DNA from: Anastrepha obliqua
Taxonomy: Eukaryota; Arthropoda; Insecta; Diptera; Tephritidae
Assembly: GCF_027943255.1 (NCBI RefSeq)
Contig: NC_072893.1
Span: forward strand, 9,796,001 to 9,860,000
Reading direction: 5' to 3'
DNA: 64,000 nucleotides
Shown here one piece after another: positions 21,089 to 32,489 of this stretch; the stretch's first letter is position 1; each line of letters opens with the position of its first letter. Below the pieces are notes generated by a model. That model was given only the letters and a program-made list of their open reading frames with translations, did no database searches and was not told the DNA's origin. The position numbers and the translations under genes are program-made.

Positions 21089-21520
21089 TACCTTGATCAA
21101 AAAGTTCCCGGAATACATTCAGAAAATACGGAACAGGAAATACAGAAATGCAAGTTTATTACTCAAAATGCATATTATTGCCTTCAAAGAACTTTCCCCT
21201 AACTGTAACACACTTCTGCCAGTCTTTGACACAGCTCTCGAAACATTTCTGGAACTATATTTTCGGTATATCCATCAAAGCCGTTTTAATTTTTCCACTA
21301 CTTTTTACTCGGCTATTAAAAAGCGTTCCCCGTTCCCTGTACATAGTGGTTTTTTGACTCGATGAAACAAAAAAAAATCGTAGGGAGTCAAATCAAGTGA
21401 ATTCGTTGGCTGTTAGATGATACTCGCTTCATTCTTGATCAAAACTTCAAGAAATAATGATGATATTGTCCGACGGTGCGTTATCGTGGTCCAAACTCTA
21501 CGAGTTGGTTCCCCACAATT
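21089..21520 (-). pseudogene. Mariner (DD34D) C-terminal relic with one TIR
   Basis: The + strand left edge CCTTGATCAAAAAGTTCCCG is a typical mariner terminus next to TA. The minus strand reads HDNAPSD (second Asp region), then LTANEFT-FDSLRFFF (decayed YSPDLAP-DFF), AFFNSRVKSS, CFESCVKDWQKCV and GKFFEGN. These are the order and spacing of mariner C-termini. The 5' half is missing. Confidence 0.65.
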
Positions 21521-22785
21521 TTTTTTTTTTTTTTTTGGGTGAATTATTTCTCGTATACGTGTCACGTCTCATAATACCCAATTAATTATCCTAATTAACT
21601 ATCTGACCTTCTGGAAAAAATTCGTGGCATGCAATATCATTTTAATCCATAAAAAATGTGAGCATCGTTTTCTTTTTGAACTGAAAATTACATGTTTTTT
21701 GATCCTGGTTCACTCACTCGCTTGGTGTCTGTGGTTGTCGTACTCATAAACCAACGTCGTCTCTCAAGTAATGATTCGTTTGTTGAGTGTTGTCTTTGGC
21801 GATATCTGCGCGGTTTTAGCAGAAAGACGGTGCAAACCCAAATCATTAACCGCAATGACCTGAACGGATCCATAAGCTTTCAGCTGATAGTTATTTTCTG
21901 GTTAATGATCAATTTTTTTTTTCACTTTACAGAAGGGATTGTAAAAAAAGAGTTTCGCTATCGCCTTATGCGGCGATCCCAAAAAAGGGAGTGTTAAGGC
22001 TGCACCAGTAACTGTCTAGTCTCATTGGGTGAGCCAAAGATATACAATTTACAATTCGTTGCATATAACTCCACAGCATTCTGCTACCCACAGAGGTTCG
22101 AACTCGTTCCATATCGTAACAAAATTTATCACCAATTATATTCCATTTATACGTATGGCATCTCCTGAGGGTTTCCCAGAGCCTTTTGGGTAGTCCGGCT
22201 CTGCTACTCCATACTCTGATTCGGTAGCTGTTCCGCTCGCTCTCAGTTATCCATTCTGTAGCCTCAGTTTGAATAACCATCGTCAAAATTAATCCAGTGT
22301 GTAGAGAATATAAATTTTTCGGCAAGATTCTATTCACCGCCAATTTATTTTTCGGTGTTGGTGCTATGCACAATAAAGCTTGTTGAAAGATATCCTGAAC
22401 GAGGTTTAGAAATCTCAATTGTTTTCTAAAAGGCATACTAACGCTTCAATGTTCCTCCCAAAGACTGCTTCCGGTAAGGGTACATCATTTGGATATTGCT
22501 TCTACATCTGAAGTACATTCAAGACTAATGCACGTCTTTGTTCCTCTATAATTCATTTCAATCTGAAAACCGTGGATGTAGATATAGCCCTGGCCACTAT
22601 TCCTCAGCCGTATACCTAATAATAGGTTTCATCCAGACAAAGTGCCAAAGTTGATTTCAGACCCCATATTTTGCAAATATTCCCCGACACTGCTTAAACA
22701 CTTTGAGTGTCTGTTTACCTTCACCTTCACATGGGTCTTTCACATCAATTTCCGGCCCATAATTACTTCTAAAAATTTTTCCTAC
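21521..22785. other. Unassigned, with one longer antisense open frame
   Basis: A minus-strand frame of 156 codons spans 21966-22436 (MPFRKQLRFLNLVQDIF...). It contains Trp- and Arg-rich segments but no motif I can name. A second minus-strand frame lies at 22657-22977. Either could be decayed transposon coding sequence. A long T run is at 21519-21536. Confidence 0.35.
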
Positions 22786-22789
22786 GCAG

Positions 22790-24420
22790 AAAGACATGAG
22801 CCGCAGGTCGTGCTTTGGGTATACAACGAAGTGGTTCTGCCAAGTTGAACGTATGGATGCGTGGTTGGGGAGGAAGCTCTTCGGGAGGTCTATAACATCA
22901 CTAAACTGGGGGTGTAGGTGCAAAGGACTGCATGTACTGGCATCGCCGGAGCATGTAGAACCTGCCCTGAATGTCATTTTGCACTAACTTCCTATCGGAT
23001 TTTCCGTTATTTCAATTGCTGTCTCTCAAGGGACATGATAGCATTTTAAGACACTTAACACCGTATTTCTCCGAACTTCGGACAGATGTCTCTATCCGCA
23101 AAATAGGGTTTGAGGGTCGTGCCAGGGTAATATTTCCAAGTAGACAAGATTGGAATCAGGGAAAAATCTACACCGAAGCTGGTACCTTTCTCTTCACAGA
23201 TGGCTCCAAGATAGAATCGGGAGTCGGAGCAGGGGTTTTCTTTAAATCGTCCAATTAATCTATTTCCTTAAAATTGCCAAGTACTGCAATGTTTTTTCAG
23301 CAGAAGTCTTTGCGATCCAGAAGGCATGCAAAATGCTTAGAGAAGTGGAAGCGAGGAAGATATTAACATTTTTTTCGATAGTCAAGCCGCAATCAAGGCT
23401 CTGAAGACGCCATGGTGCAGATGCAAACTAGTCAACTCCTGTAAAGAGGAGCTCAAATCTCTTGGGTGTACAAGTAACATTTCTCTGATATTGTTTCCAA
23501 GACATAGAAACATAGAGGGACATGGTTGGTTGGTTGGACTTGCAAGGAAGGCGACTGAATTGGTCTCAGAGACCTCCTACCTGCTCATCGGCATCATCCC
23601 GACTGTTGTTAAAGAGGAATTACGGAATTTATTTCTCAGGAAAGCGCAGAAAAGATAGAGTACCATGTTCGTGTGGTATTTCGAAAATCATATGGCCCCA
23701 GTACAATAGACGCAGGACCCAGATAATCGGCACACACGCGGAAAAGTTAGGGTTACCGTTTAACCTCCATTGCAGAAGGTGTGGGGAACTTTGAGAGAAG
23801 GGGACTGTTTAGCAGTTTCTGTGTAAATGTCCGCTTCTGGCAGCTAGGAGTTTAAGGTCAATGGGTGCTCCTGTCGTCGACAGCCTGGGGCAGTGCGCCC
23901 ACCTTATTTCTCTTCCTTATTTGGCCTTCAACTTTAGCGTTGGTCTGCATAGTTGGGTTCCATCATCAATACGAAGCTCATGTTCCGGTTTCGCGACAGT
24001 TAGTTTTGTCCTACGGTTGCCGGCGTCGAGGCCCTTGACCTTCAACGGACGGTATTGACCTTGCTTTATTTGTTCCCTTACTCTCCACTGAGATTTTCCA
24101 TGCAATGATAGCCTACCCAGGCTCGAGTAAAGGTCAACAGCACCACCAACGTGAAGGAAAAGCAAAGAAATTGATAGTGAGATCATTTCGTAGGATCCGC
24201 TAGCAAGGTGCACATCACTACCCTTTCGTGGTGCCAACCTAACCTCCATCAATCTGCATTTTCAACAACAGCTTTGGCCGGCTGTTCATATCTGCCTGTT
24301 GGAGATCTCAGAATGGTATCAAAATGGCGCTTTAGTGCTGTTTAGGGAGTGTTAGAGTAGTACCTCAACCATTTTACGTGACTGCCTACCAAAGCCGTTG
24401 GCTTACACTCCAAGAACAGG
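22790..24420 (+). pseudogene. Non-LTR retrotransposon family A, longest copy
   Basis: In shifting frames: ACTGIAGACRTCP (region after RT), LLSLKGHDSILRHLTPYF, FLFTDGSKIESGVGAGVFF (first RNase H Asp), and the ADSQAAI region decayed at about 23365. FPRHRNIEGHG-like sequence, TAEKLGLPFNLHCRRCGE and a family 3' UTR follow, ending in GTACCTCAACCATTT near 24388. It overlaps 6785-7590 along its length and extends further 5'. A 315-bp block (about 23920-24235) interrupts the 3' part. Many frameshifts are present. Confidence 0.75.
23920..24238. mobile_element. Insertion within the family A 3' region
   Basis: Compared with the family A copy at 7420-7480, extra sequence begins after GCCCACCTTATTTCT and ends before CCAACCTAACCTCCATCAAT. 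The family sequence CCAACCTAAATCCCATCAAT is thus represented on both sides. That suggests a target duplication of about 10-15 bases. The inserted DNA has a 111-codon antisense open frame without recognised motifs; its identity is unknown. Confidence 0.4.
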
Positions 24421-25596
24421 TAGGTTGAGACTTAGCTCTTATTACTCTACTCTGTAAACTGCACTGAGTTTGTCGTGCTAAAATGCTGGAATGTAAGTTC
24501 CTGTTGAATGTCGAGACTCAGGTTGAACTCACATCCACCGCCGCAGAACTGGTAATGAACCATTTTGAAAGAAACCAGTTTCTGCCGAGACTTCCTTAAT
24601 CAACTGTGAGTGGGTCTCTTGCTCATGTGTGATGTGTGAGAACATCATTTATGTATGTATGTATGCGTGTAAGTAAGGCGCACACGTTGAAACATGAAAA
24701 TTATCCGGAAATTAACTACTACAAGTTTTAACAATAGCAAAAAAGGGGTCATCAAAACGTGTTTGAAAACATGGCAGCGTCTCGCGCCAAAGTGTCTGCA
24801 CGTAACTAAACAAAAGTAGAACACGAAATAGAATTTTGTATGAAGGAGTTACTCTAAAATTAGCAGCCAGCCAAAGCGCACGACTCACTCGTAGTTCAGC
24901 CAGTTGTTTAGCTTTCACGAAACGGAAAATTTTAAACACTCCTTGATGGCTTCATTAATTTTGAACGCGCAAGTTGACGATACTGATGAGGCGAGAAATG
25001 TTTGCCAAGTGCATAGCTTAACTAAACTCTGTCTCAGTTGTAGGTGCTTTGGATTTCATAATCATTTGCTGTAATTTTTATTCCTACAGTGGAAAATATA
25101 TTAATGATATCGAATATTGAAATCCCCTTTAGTGGCTTTAGAAGTATTTTAGTGGAATAATTTCACAAGCTGCAATAAAATACAGGAGACATTTGTTTTA
25201 TAAATATTTACTTATATGTACAGATGCAATCATTGTTGTAGCAGCAACAGCAATAAAAAAATTAAAATCGCTCAACTGTGTAGTACTTTTTGTGCTCGCC
25301 TCGTCCACAACTTCCGTCATCATGTCGGTTGCATTTGGTCTACCACAAAATTACCAGCTCTGCGTTACTTCCCTTTTTTCATTGTCACTTTCGTTTACAC
25401 TTTTACTTTGTATGTGGTGCTTCTCACTATTTCTCTGGTGATTTTTCAAATAATTGTAAAAAGTAATAGTAAAAAGTCACAGCCATTCCGATGAAAATGT
25501 TAGTTTTTTCAACATTTTGCAATACAATTTTTAGTTTTTTCTGGTTGAGAATTTGCCCTCAAATTGGAACTGTATTTTAGTAAGTTAATTGTATTG
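24421..25596. other. Unassigned intergenic DNA
   Basis: No conserved domain seen. The overlapping frames at 25193-25494 are hydrophobic and Thr/Leu rich but lack context for a gene. ATGTATGT repeats occur near 24650-24665. Confidence 0.4.
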
Positions 25597-25915
25597 TGGC
25601 GGTCGCTGCAACTGAATGAGTTTGTGTGCGACTACCACTCGATGGAGCGCGGGTTTGAAACTCACAGCGAGCATGAAACAACAAAGGATAGAAAAAATTG
25701 TTTTCTATTAGCGGTCGACTCTTGGCAGACAATGGCAAACCTCTGAGCTTATTTCTGCTTAGAAAAGGCTTCCTATAAAATGCTATCTACCGTTCGGAGG
25801 CAGCGACTCAACTGTAGACACCTCGATTTGTGGAGCAACATCACCACACACACCTCAAATCAAAAGAGGGTCTCGGCTGAACACCCAACAAAGCGCGCAG
25901 GGCGTCAAATATTTA
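25597..25915 (+). mobile_element. tRNA-derived SINE, divergent full-length copy
   Basis: Head GGCGGTCGCTGCAACTGAAT, then a B-box-like GGGTTTGAAACTC. The body follows with TCTATTAGCGGTCGACTCTT, ACAATGGCAAACCTCTGAG, ACCGTTCGGAGGCAG and GTGGAGCAACATCA, and the tail with TCTCGGCTGAACACCCAACA, GCGTCAAATATTTATT. All blocks occur in the same order as in 54333-54640, but with many substitutions, so this is an old copy. Confidence 0.75.
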
Positions 25916-26934
25916 TTGTTAAAAAGTTCTGCAAGGACACAGAAAATTTATTTACGAAAAAAGGTATTTTACAATTATTGAGCTTATAAGTACGTATTTT
26001 CATGCTAAAACCTCATTCTCGTATAATAACACGGTGCAACACTGAAAATACACCTGACAAATTACACACTGTAGGTTGTTTATATGGTCGAATAATGCAT
26101 AAAAATATTTTTGTTATTTTTGTTGTACCCTCCAATTTTTATTTATTTATAAAAAACCGTTTTTTCAGACTTTGCGCGGTAATCTACAGATATCTCAGTC
26201 ATTTTTTCACCGATTTTCAATATTTTATATGTTTTGAAAATGATATTGTCAGACCTTTCAAATGAAGTACAACAAGTAATTATTCAAACTAGTTAGTTCT
26301 GATTTTTATTTGATTAAACCTGGAGAAAGTGTTTTTTTTATAATTTTTTTAACTTTAACAATTTTTTATTGCATAATTTTACAACAAAATTAAATATGTT
26401 TGTTAATATTCTTTGAGTGCATTTATTAACGAAGAAATTAATGTATTACTTTCAATAATCGGACAAAAATTACGTGAAAATCATACCTCTAAAACGACTT
26501 CTGATGTCCCCCAATTTGGGTCGAACTTTTTACTTTCTTTTCTCATGTAAAGGACAAAAAAGGTGATATTTTGAAATGATTGTATGGGGAACCCCCCAGG
26601 GGAGTTCCAGGGGGTGTGCCACTGGCATGGGTGGATCGGCCGTCCAAAGTTAGTGGGGGTCGGTCATACATTTGGACTCGATTGGAGCACTCTAAATGGG
26701 TTAAAGTGGGATTTTTCGTTCGACCCAAATTGGGGGACATCAGAAGTCGTTTTAGAGGTATGGTTCCTTCGGCAAAGTTTCTTATTTTGATCCCTAGAAT
26801 ACGATTTTTACAGAGCAATGGGCGATTTTTAAATCAACCCGCCCTAATATGTAGTCATGGTCATTCTCTGAGCACTGAACATATTTGTCATAAAAAGAAC
26901 ATCTCCCTTATAGGCTTTATAAAACTGACGTAAC
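25916..26934. other. A+T-rich block, possibly a MITE, with a perfect 45-bp inverted repeat
   Basis: No coding signal. The right edge near 26852 reads CAACCCGCCCTAATA, whose reverse complement TATTAGGGCGGGTTG resembles the left edge of the block at 5172. No matching left end is visible. The inverted repeat is listed separately. Confidence 0.35.
26482..26762. repeat. Perfect 45-bp inverted repeat around a 191-bp spacer
   Basis: Positions 26482-26526 (starting CATACCTCTAAAACGACTTC) and 26718-26762 are exact reverse complements. Complementarity fades immediately outside. The spacer is G+C-richer than its surroundings and holds a small palindrome-like GGAACCCCCCAGGGGAGTTCC region. The two arms are identical while neighbouring repeats are strongly diverged. 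Confidence 0.95.
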
Positions 26935-28190
26935 CTTGGCCAAAGCAACAAAGGCCCTCGTGATCTGCAAACGTGTAGCAGGAAAATCCTGGGGCTGTAG
27001 CCCAAGAATCTTGACCTAAGATTCAGGGTGCATCACTAAAGCGATTCAGCCTGGCGTATAGGCCTGATGGAGGTGATGCTTGAGCTGAAACCACTTCGTA
27101 TAGTTATTCATCAATCAGCCAAGCGTACCCTGTTGAATATTACCAGGAAAGGCTTCGGAAGAGGAAAAGTTATTCCAGTGCAGCTCCCACTAACCCAGCT
27201 TCTCAGAAATGATATCACTCAAGTCATCAAAATCGAAAAGAAGTTCAGAATAGAACTGGACGATGAGTTAAACTTTAGTAGACCTGCATTTGAAAGGTAG
27301 TAGACCTGCACTAGTACACAGATGTCTCGAAGTATTAGAAAGCACAGGCGCTGGAATATACGGCCCCAGAACCAAGCGCTCTGTGCTGATGTGGAGTTTT
27401 CCGAGCATATTCCAAGCAGAAGTGCATGCCTTCTGTCCAAGTGCAGAGATAAAATAATATAGGCAAACATTTCCGGAATGAGCAAATTGCGTTTGTGAGC
27501 GACAATCAGGCGGCACTCAAGGCTCTATCATCCTGTGAGAGTAAGTCCTCACGGGTCCTTGAGTGCATCGATTAACTGAATCTACTAGGAACGCACAATC
27601 GCATCCGGCTAACTTTGGTTCCAAGACACAGGGGCAAAACTTGGAACGAAGTAACGCACGCATTTGCGAGAGAGGCTGCGGCCTCGCTTTTAATAGGACT
27701 CGATCCCTTCCTTGCTAACGGACAACGCACCATCAAGGAGAAGCTCAAGAGTTAAGAGCTAAAGCTAAAAAAGATTTGCTGGCACCAAACTATGGGGCTA
27801 CACCAGGCGAAATTCTTGCTGCAGGGGTACATCCAAAAGAGGTTTAAAAACCTCATAACTTTCCCCAAAGATAAATTGAGAGTTTTCTCTAGCGTTCTCA
27901 CTGATCCCTGCATTATGAGTAGTCATCCGCACAGGATCGAGATATGGTCCGCTGATTCTTGTTGTTTCTGCTACCAATCCCAGGAGACTCCAATGCACCT
28001 TCTCCTGGAATGCATCACTATAGCGTAAGGAAGGTTGGGACATCTCGGCCAACTGCAGCCAGAAGAAAGTCACATACGCACAAATCAATCCAGTTCTATC
28101 CAGAATTTAATAAGGGAACTGGGTTCAGATGAGGTACTATGATGAGTAGAGGGCTCAAAAGACTATTAGGTTGAGGTGGGAACCTCGAAG
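26935..28190 (+). pseudogene. Non-LTR pol, end of RT through RNase H to knuckle
   Basis: In order: VTLAKATKALVICKRVAGKS and WGCSPRIL (RT end), VMLELKPLRIVIHQSAKRTL (linker), and VHAF with SDNQAALKALS (RNase H Asp). RIRLTLVPRHRGK follows, where WVPGH is changed to LVPRH, and then KFLLQGYIQKRFKNLITFP. The Cys/His knuckle CCFCYQSQETPMHLLLEC near 27960-28015 closes it. Frames shift several times. This is a Jockey- or LOA-like family distinct from A and B. Confidence 0.7.
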
Positions 28191-28399
28191 AAATCTATAT
28201 ATCTATCTGAAACTGTAGGTACCTTCTTCTGAAAATAGTAATGCCATAAAAAGTTGGTTCAAATTTTCATTAAAACTTAAGGGAAGGCTTACAAAAAGCT
28301 TAACAAATATTCTCTAGTGAACTTTGTCTGGCTTTAAAAAATAATTCTATACCTTGAGTAAGGGAATGAGTGGGAATAAGCTCAGTGTTTTATTACAAC

Positions 28400-28990
28400 T
28401 TAACTGACAGCGCAACAAATATTCTGTAGTGAGTTTTTTCACGAAGAAGTCATTCTGTACTTATATCAAAAATTTTAATTTTCGTTAGAAAAATAGGCAA
28501 TGCGTTCAAGATTTTCATATGTGAACTGCTATCCCCCTCTCAAAGAATTTGGCACAATAAGCTATTAAGCATCATAAGAAATATTCTGATTTCACACCCT
28601 CATAAAATCAAAATCATATGAGTACCAGGGCATTCATGCATCAACGGCAATACAATCGCTGATACTATTGACAAGAGCATTACTACTTATCTATATGTAA
28701 AAATGATGTTTATCGACTCATAGAGCAGCAGAGGCAAACCAAACTAGTAACTGGCTAGGTTCACTATAGCCACCAGGATTAATCTTAATTGCACTAAACC
28801 AAGTTACTTATAGTTGCTCCCATCTAACTATACTACGCCTTACACTCGCCTACGTATTGGTCACAGTGTGCACATCTACTACAAGGAGACAGCCAAGCCT
28901 GTGTCCATTTTGTAATGTTCCAGCTGGTATAGTGCACTTATTAGCCTTACTAGCACTGCGATATCTGTTTGTTTTTTCAACATTTTTATT
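28400..28990 (+). pseudogene. Non-LTR RNase H fragment (I/Jockey-like)
   Basis: The + strand near 28600-28670 reads HKIKII followed by WVPGHSCINGNTIADTI after one stop. This gives the WVPGH-GN--AD signature of RNase H. Around 28880-28920 LCPFCNVPAG begins the C-terminal knuckle. The 3' part is A+T-rich with TAAATAAA runs near 29005. Confidence 0.55.
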
Positions 28991-29199
28991 GTTATTTAAG
29001 CTTTTAAAAAATAAATAAACTCATTAAGCTAAAGTACTGTTGTATTAAATTTTCTTTTTATTGTTATTTTGTTAAGTTGCCGGCCTCGTAATAGAGATGT
29101 CGCTGGTGATATCGATATACTGCTGATTTGAAGGTGTATATGTGAGGTCTCGATGACAGTAGTTGACATTCGTTTGAAGCGTAAAGATCTCCTTTTTAT

Positions 29200-30660
29200 C
29201 TGACGTCGAAAAAATATCTACGTTCGTCCTCAAAAAACAGCATTTGCGGGAAGTCATGCTTCATTTTGACCTTTTACAGAAAAGTGCAGCTGAGACGTGT
29301 CGTATATTGATCAATATTTACGGTAATCACGCTCCATCCAATACAACTTGTAAAGAGTGGTTTCGATGCTTCCAAAGTGGCAATTTCGACGTGAGTGATA
29401 AATATCGTGAAGGGGCACAGAAAAAATTCGAAGATGCTCAACTGCAACAACAACAATTATTTTAGGAAGACGCATGTCGAACCCTTTGTGTTATGTCCTA
29501 AGAATTGGATATTGACAGATCAACCGTCGGTAAACGTTTGCACGCGATGTGAGTGATCCAAAAAGTAACTGGGTGTTACAACAATTCAAGAAGAGGGATA
29601 CCGAGAGGCGTTTGGTAGCATGTGAGATGCTCCTTAAGGGGGGAGCCTGGTTTATAAGGTCAAAAAAATCATTTTTTTTTTTTTCGTTTTAAGCGATTCC
29701 TAATATATAATATTTCAGAATATTCACACAAAGTTACAGAGCCTAATTCTCAATATTTCTGTAGATACAAAGCCAAAGGTAGGCGAGCGTTAGGTAGTTA
29801 CGCTGTGACCGGACAGCTATAGTACAAACTTTATCTTCTTTCTCGACTTTTCATTTTTATGATTTCTTTGAATTGGCGTACATGAATGAAAACAAACTAA
29901 TGAACCTTTTGAAATGAGTCATAGCTTTTTCCCTTCAGTATTAAATTCTCTTCTATTTGAAGTAACAAAATAAATAAAAAAAAAATTTTCAAGATTTTTA
30001 TACCAAGTTGAAGTGAATTTTTTTTTTATAGAAAGACATTTTTTTCTTTAAAACCTCCAAAAAGGTTAAAAAATTTTGGAATTTCTCTCAGTTTTCTTCG
30101 TTTATCTAGAATAAAAATCATGATAATTAGAAATGCATTTGAATTTTTTGCTTTAGATAATAATTACGAGCTGTATCTTGTACGCCAGTTGGAAACTCCA
30201 GCGTTGCAGCGCTCTACTAATTTCTATGTTAAACATTTTTTGCAACTTATTTTAACCAGTACAAAAATTTTTTATACTTTTTCAATGTTCATTAAAAGAT
30301 AGAAAAAACTTTGCAGTGCTAAATTAATTTTTTCCTTAAAAAAAAAATCGCAAAGAGATGCAATTTTTAGACCTCATAAACCAGGCTCCCCCCTTAAACG
30401 GCAGAAAAGAAAGGTCTGCATCGCATTGTCACTGCATCTATTATGATAACACTAAGCCTGCCAGGTGAAATTCACCCCACCCGCTGTATTGCCCAGACAT
30501 TGCACCTTCGGATTATCATCTGTTCCGATCAATGCAGTCAACCCTTATTGGAGAGCTGTTCACTCATTACGAGAGCATCGCAAACTGGTCAAGTCAAAAT
30601 AACTCGATATTGTCGTCAGAGAAATCCGTATGCTGCCTAAGAGAGTCATGTATTTTTTAA
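29200..30660 (+). pseudogene. Mariner (DD34D) relic interrupted by a TTAA MITE
   Basis: Reads LREVMLHFDLLQKSAAETCR and ILINIYGNHAP, CKEWFRCFQSGNFDVSD, LDIDRSTVGKRLHAM (second helix-turn-helix), RLVACEMLLK. After the inserted element it continues RQKRKGLHRIVT. It then jumps across a deletion to HPTRCIAQTLHLRI, which in the shifted frame is CPDIAPSDYHLFRSMQ (third Asp). It is closest to the intact mariner at 37585-38862. The first and second catalytic Asp region is lost. Confidence 0.75.
29638..30393. mobile_element. TTAA-site non-autonomous element (756 bp) in mariner
   Basis: Bordered by TTAA at 29634-29637 and 30394-30397. The TIR reads GGGGGGAGCCTGGTTTAT at both ends and continues A/G-AGGTC, about 24 bases with one mismatch. 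No coding capacity; long A and T runs near each end. Deleting the element with one TTAA rejoins ACEMLL and KRQKRKG in the mariner reading frame. TTAA specificity points to piggyBac-type mobilisation, by inference only. Confidence 0.85.
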
Positions 30661-32170
30661 CTGTTTAAATAATTCGTAACTTTGGCTAAGAAAGGAAACT
30701 TAATTCCCATACCCAAAATATTCACTTATAATTGAGAATACAAAAAAAATATGTTAAAAAATCTAATTCATTGTCTAACTCATTTGATATTTTATTATGT
30801 GAAAAATGAAACAAATTATTTTGTTTTGAACTCATCTCGCTTGCGCTTCATTGAATTCTGTTTTCCTTCTTGACTGCATTTTCTCGGAACTTTCACTAAG
30901 TTCTCCATCTTGAATTTGTATTTCCTTTTACATGTTTATGTTATTGCAATAAGAGCAAGAACATGAGCAAGTGCATTAAGGGTTCACCACAAAACTGTCC
31001 ACACATATACATATGTACGTTAGTATATAAGTATATTGAATGTTTTTATTGACACCTAACAGACGTATGAATAAGACAGGCATCGTCTGCTTGCTTGCTT
31101 TTGCTACTTTTTGTTTCTGTATCTTCACAAGTTTTCTTTGCCAGCCTTGCTGTGGGTTCTCTGGTTACTCTCATCCACTTATACATACACGCGATGTATG
31201 TGCCAATTTGTAATATGTCTCATTTGTTCAGGTGTCGTGAGAACTTCTACAAATGCAGTCATGTGTCAGATCCTATAACACTTCACAGCTCCAGAGACAA
31301 CTGTTTGCAAGCTCTTTTAAGTGGAAGGCATTCGTACTGCTTACTGCAGCCAATCTACTATATATATCAATGACTTTTTCTGTAGCATATTTTGAAATGC
31401 AAATATCATACATACATGCATATATTTACATATTTACGTATATATGGTATGCATGTGTGCCTTGTAGAGAAATTAGCCGGTTTGAAACTAGTTCTCTCTT
31501 AGTTAATTCGAAGCCAGAATAAGTTTTCTTGCCCTCTTTCAATAGTTCAGAAAGGGAGTTATCTCACTAAGCGAGCATTCCTCCATGTGAAGTCTTTGAT
31601 ATGAGCGAGGCTTCTACATTACGTAAAGCTTTACTTGAATTAAGCCGTGACTAGTATAAAAGCTTGATTTTTTTTTTTTTTTGACAGTGCTCTCTTTTCT
31701 GTACTACTTCAACTGGATTTGAATTCAAAGCGCCGTAACGTTCATTGTAACGAATAAATCGATGGGCTGCAAGGGACTAACTGATATGTAAACAAAAATC
31801 AACTATTTGAGTTAACAATTTGCTAATGGAAACACTCGCCATTTCTGAAACTTGACAGAGTCCTTAACTGCGGATAAGTTATTGATGGAGTACTGCTACA
31901 ACTCACAAGTGATGAAATAAACGTTGTTCGAAATGATGAAGGGCTAGATTGAGATTTTTCGGGCATAATTACCTGATTACTTTAGGTCTAAGAAAGGCTA
32001 TATTAAGGTTAAAGAAAATCATGAAGAAAGTAGGTTTTGGTTCAATACTTTTTACAGACTTTAAGCAAGCAACTTTTTCTTAAGCTTCTCGTTAAGAAAT
32101 CCACATTTTCGGTATGAAATATTTTAGTCTGATGGAAGGCAATAAAAGCTGTCTTTCTAAAGACCGAAGA
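30661..32170. other. Unassigned intergenic DNA
   Basis: Several short open frames (e.g. 31095-31373, 31253-31522) are Cys/Leu/Tyr rich with no recognised domain. Simple TATACATA-type repeats occur near 31000-31035 and 31405-31445. A T run is at 31667-31682. Confidence 0.4.
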
Positions 32171-32174
32171 TGCA

Positions 32175-32271
32175 GGGTTTGATTGAAAAGTAATGAGCCT
32201 TATTTTTTTTAACCGTTAATCGCTTGGCATACGCTCCGCGCGGGAAGGCTCATTACTTTTCAATCAAACCC
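32175..32271. mobile_element. 97-bp mariner-type MITE with perfect 27-bp TIRs
   Basis: Arms 32175-32201 (GGGTTTGATTGAAAAGTAAT, then GAGCCTT) and 32245-32271 are exact reverse complements, with 43 bases between. TIR length and the GAAAAGTAATGAGCC core fit a mariner terminus. No TA is found directly at either edge, so the borders are slightly altered, or the outermost bases differ. Confidence 0.75.
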
Positions 32272-32489
32272 AGTAGTTTCTCCACATGAATTGTGATTGG
32301 TGGTTGTTTCATCATTGCTTCGTGGATAGCGTGTCCGGCATTTTCCAGAGCCATTCGTTGTTCGAGTGACGAGTTTTCTTACGTCATTCTAAATTCATTT
32401 AATAAAGTGAATGAAATAATCCTAATTAGTGACCAGCACCGTTTAACTACCACTGTCTCCGTGTGATGATGTCTTTTTTCTTTTTTGCT

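Noticed and set aside
21966..22436. 156-codon antisense open frame as a gene
   Set aside because: Long for chance, but no motif or context. Kept only as a note in the unassigned block.
23861..24252. Overlapping frames on both strands as coding
   Set aside because: They lie across an insertion in a retrotransposon 3' region; neither frame shows a domain.
26580..26933. Overlapping 117- and 68-codon frames
   Set aside because: They run across the perfect inverted repeat and its G-rich spacer; composition explains the lack of stops.
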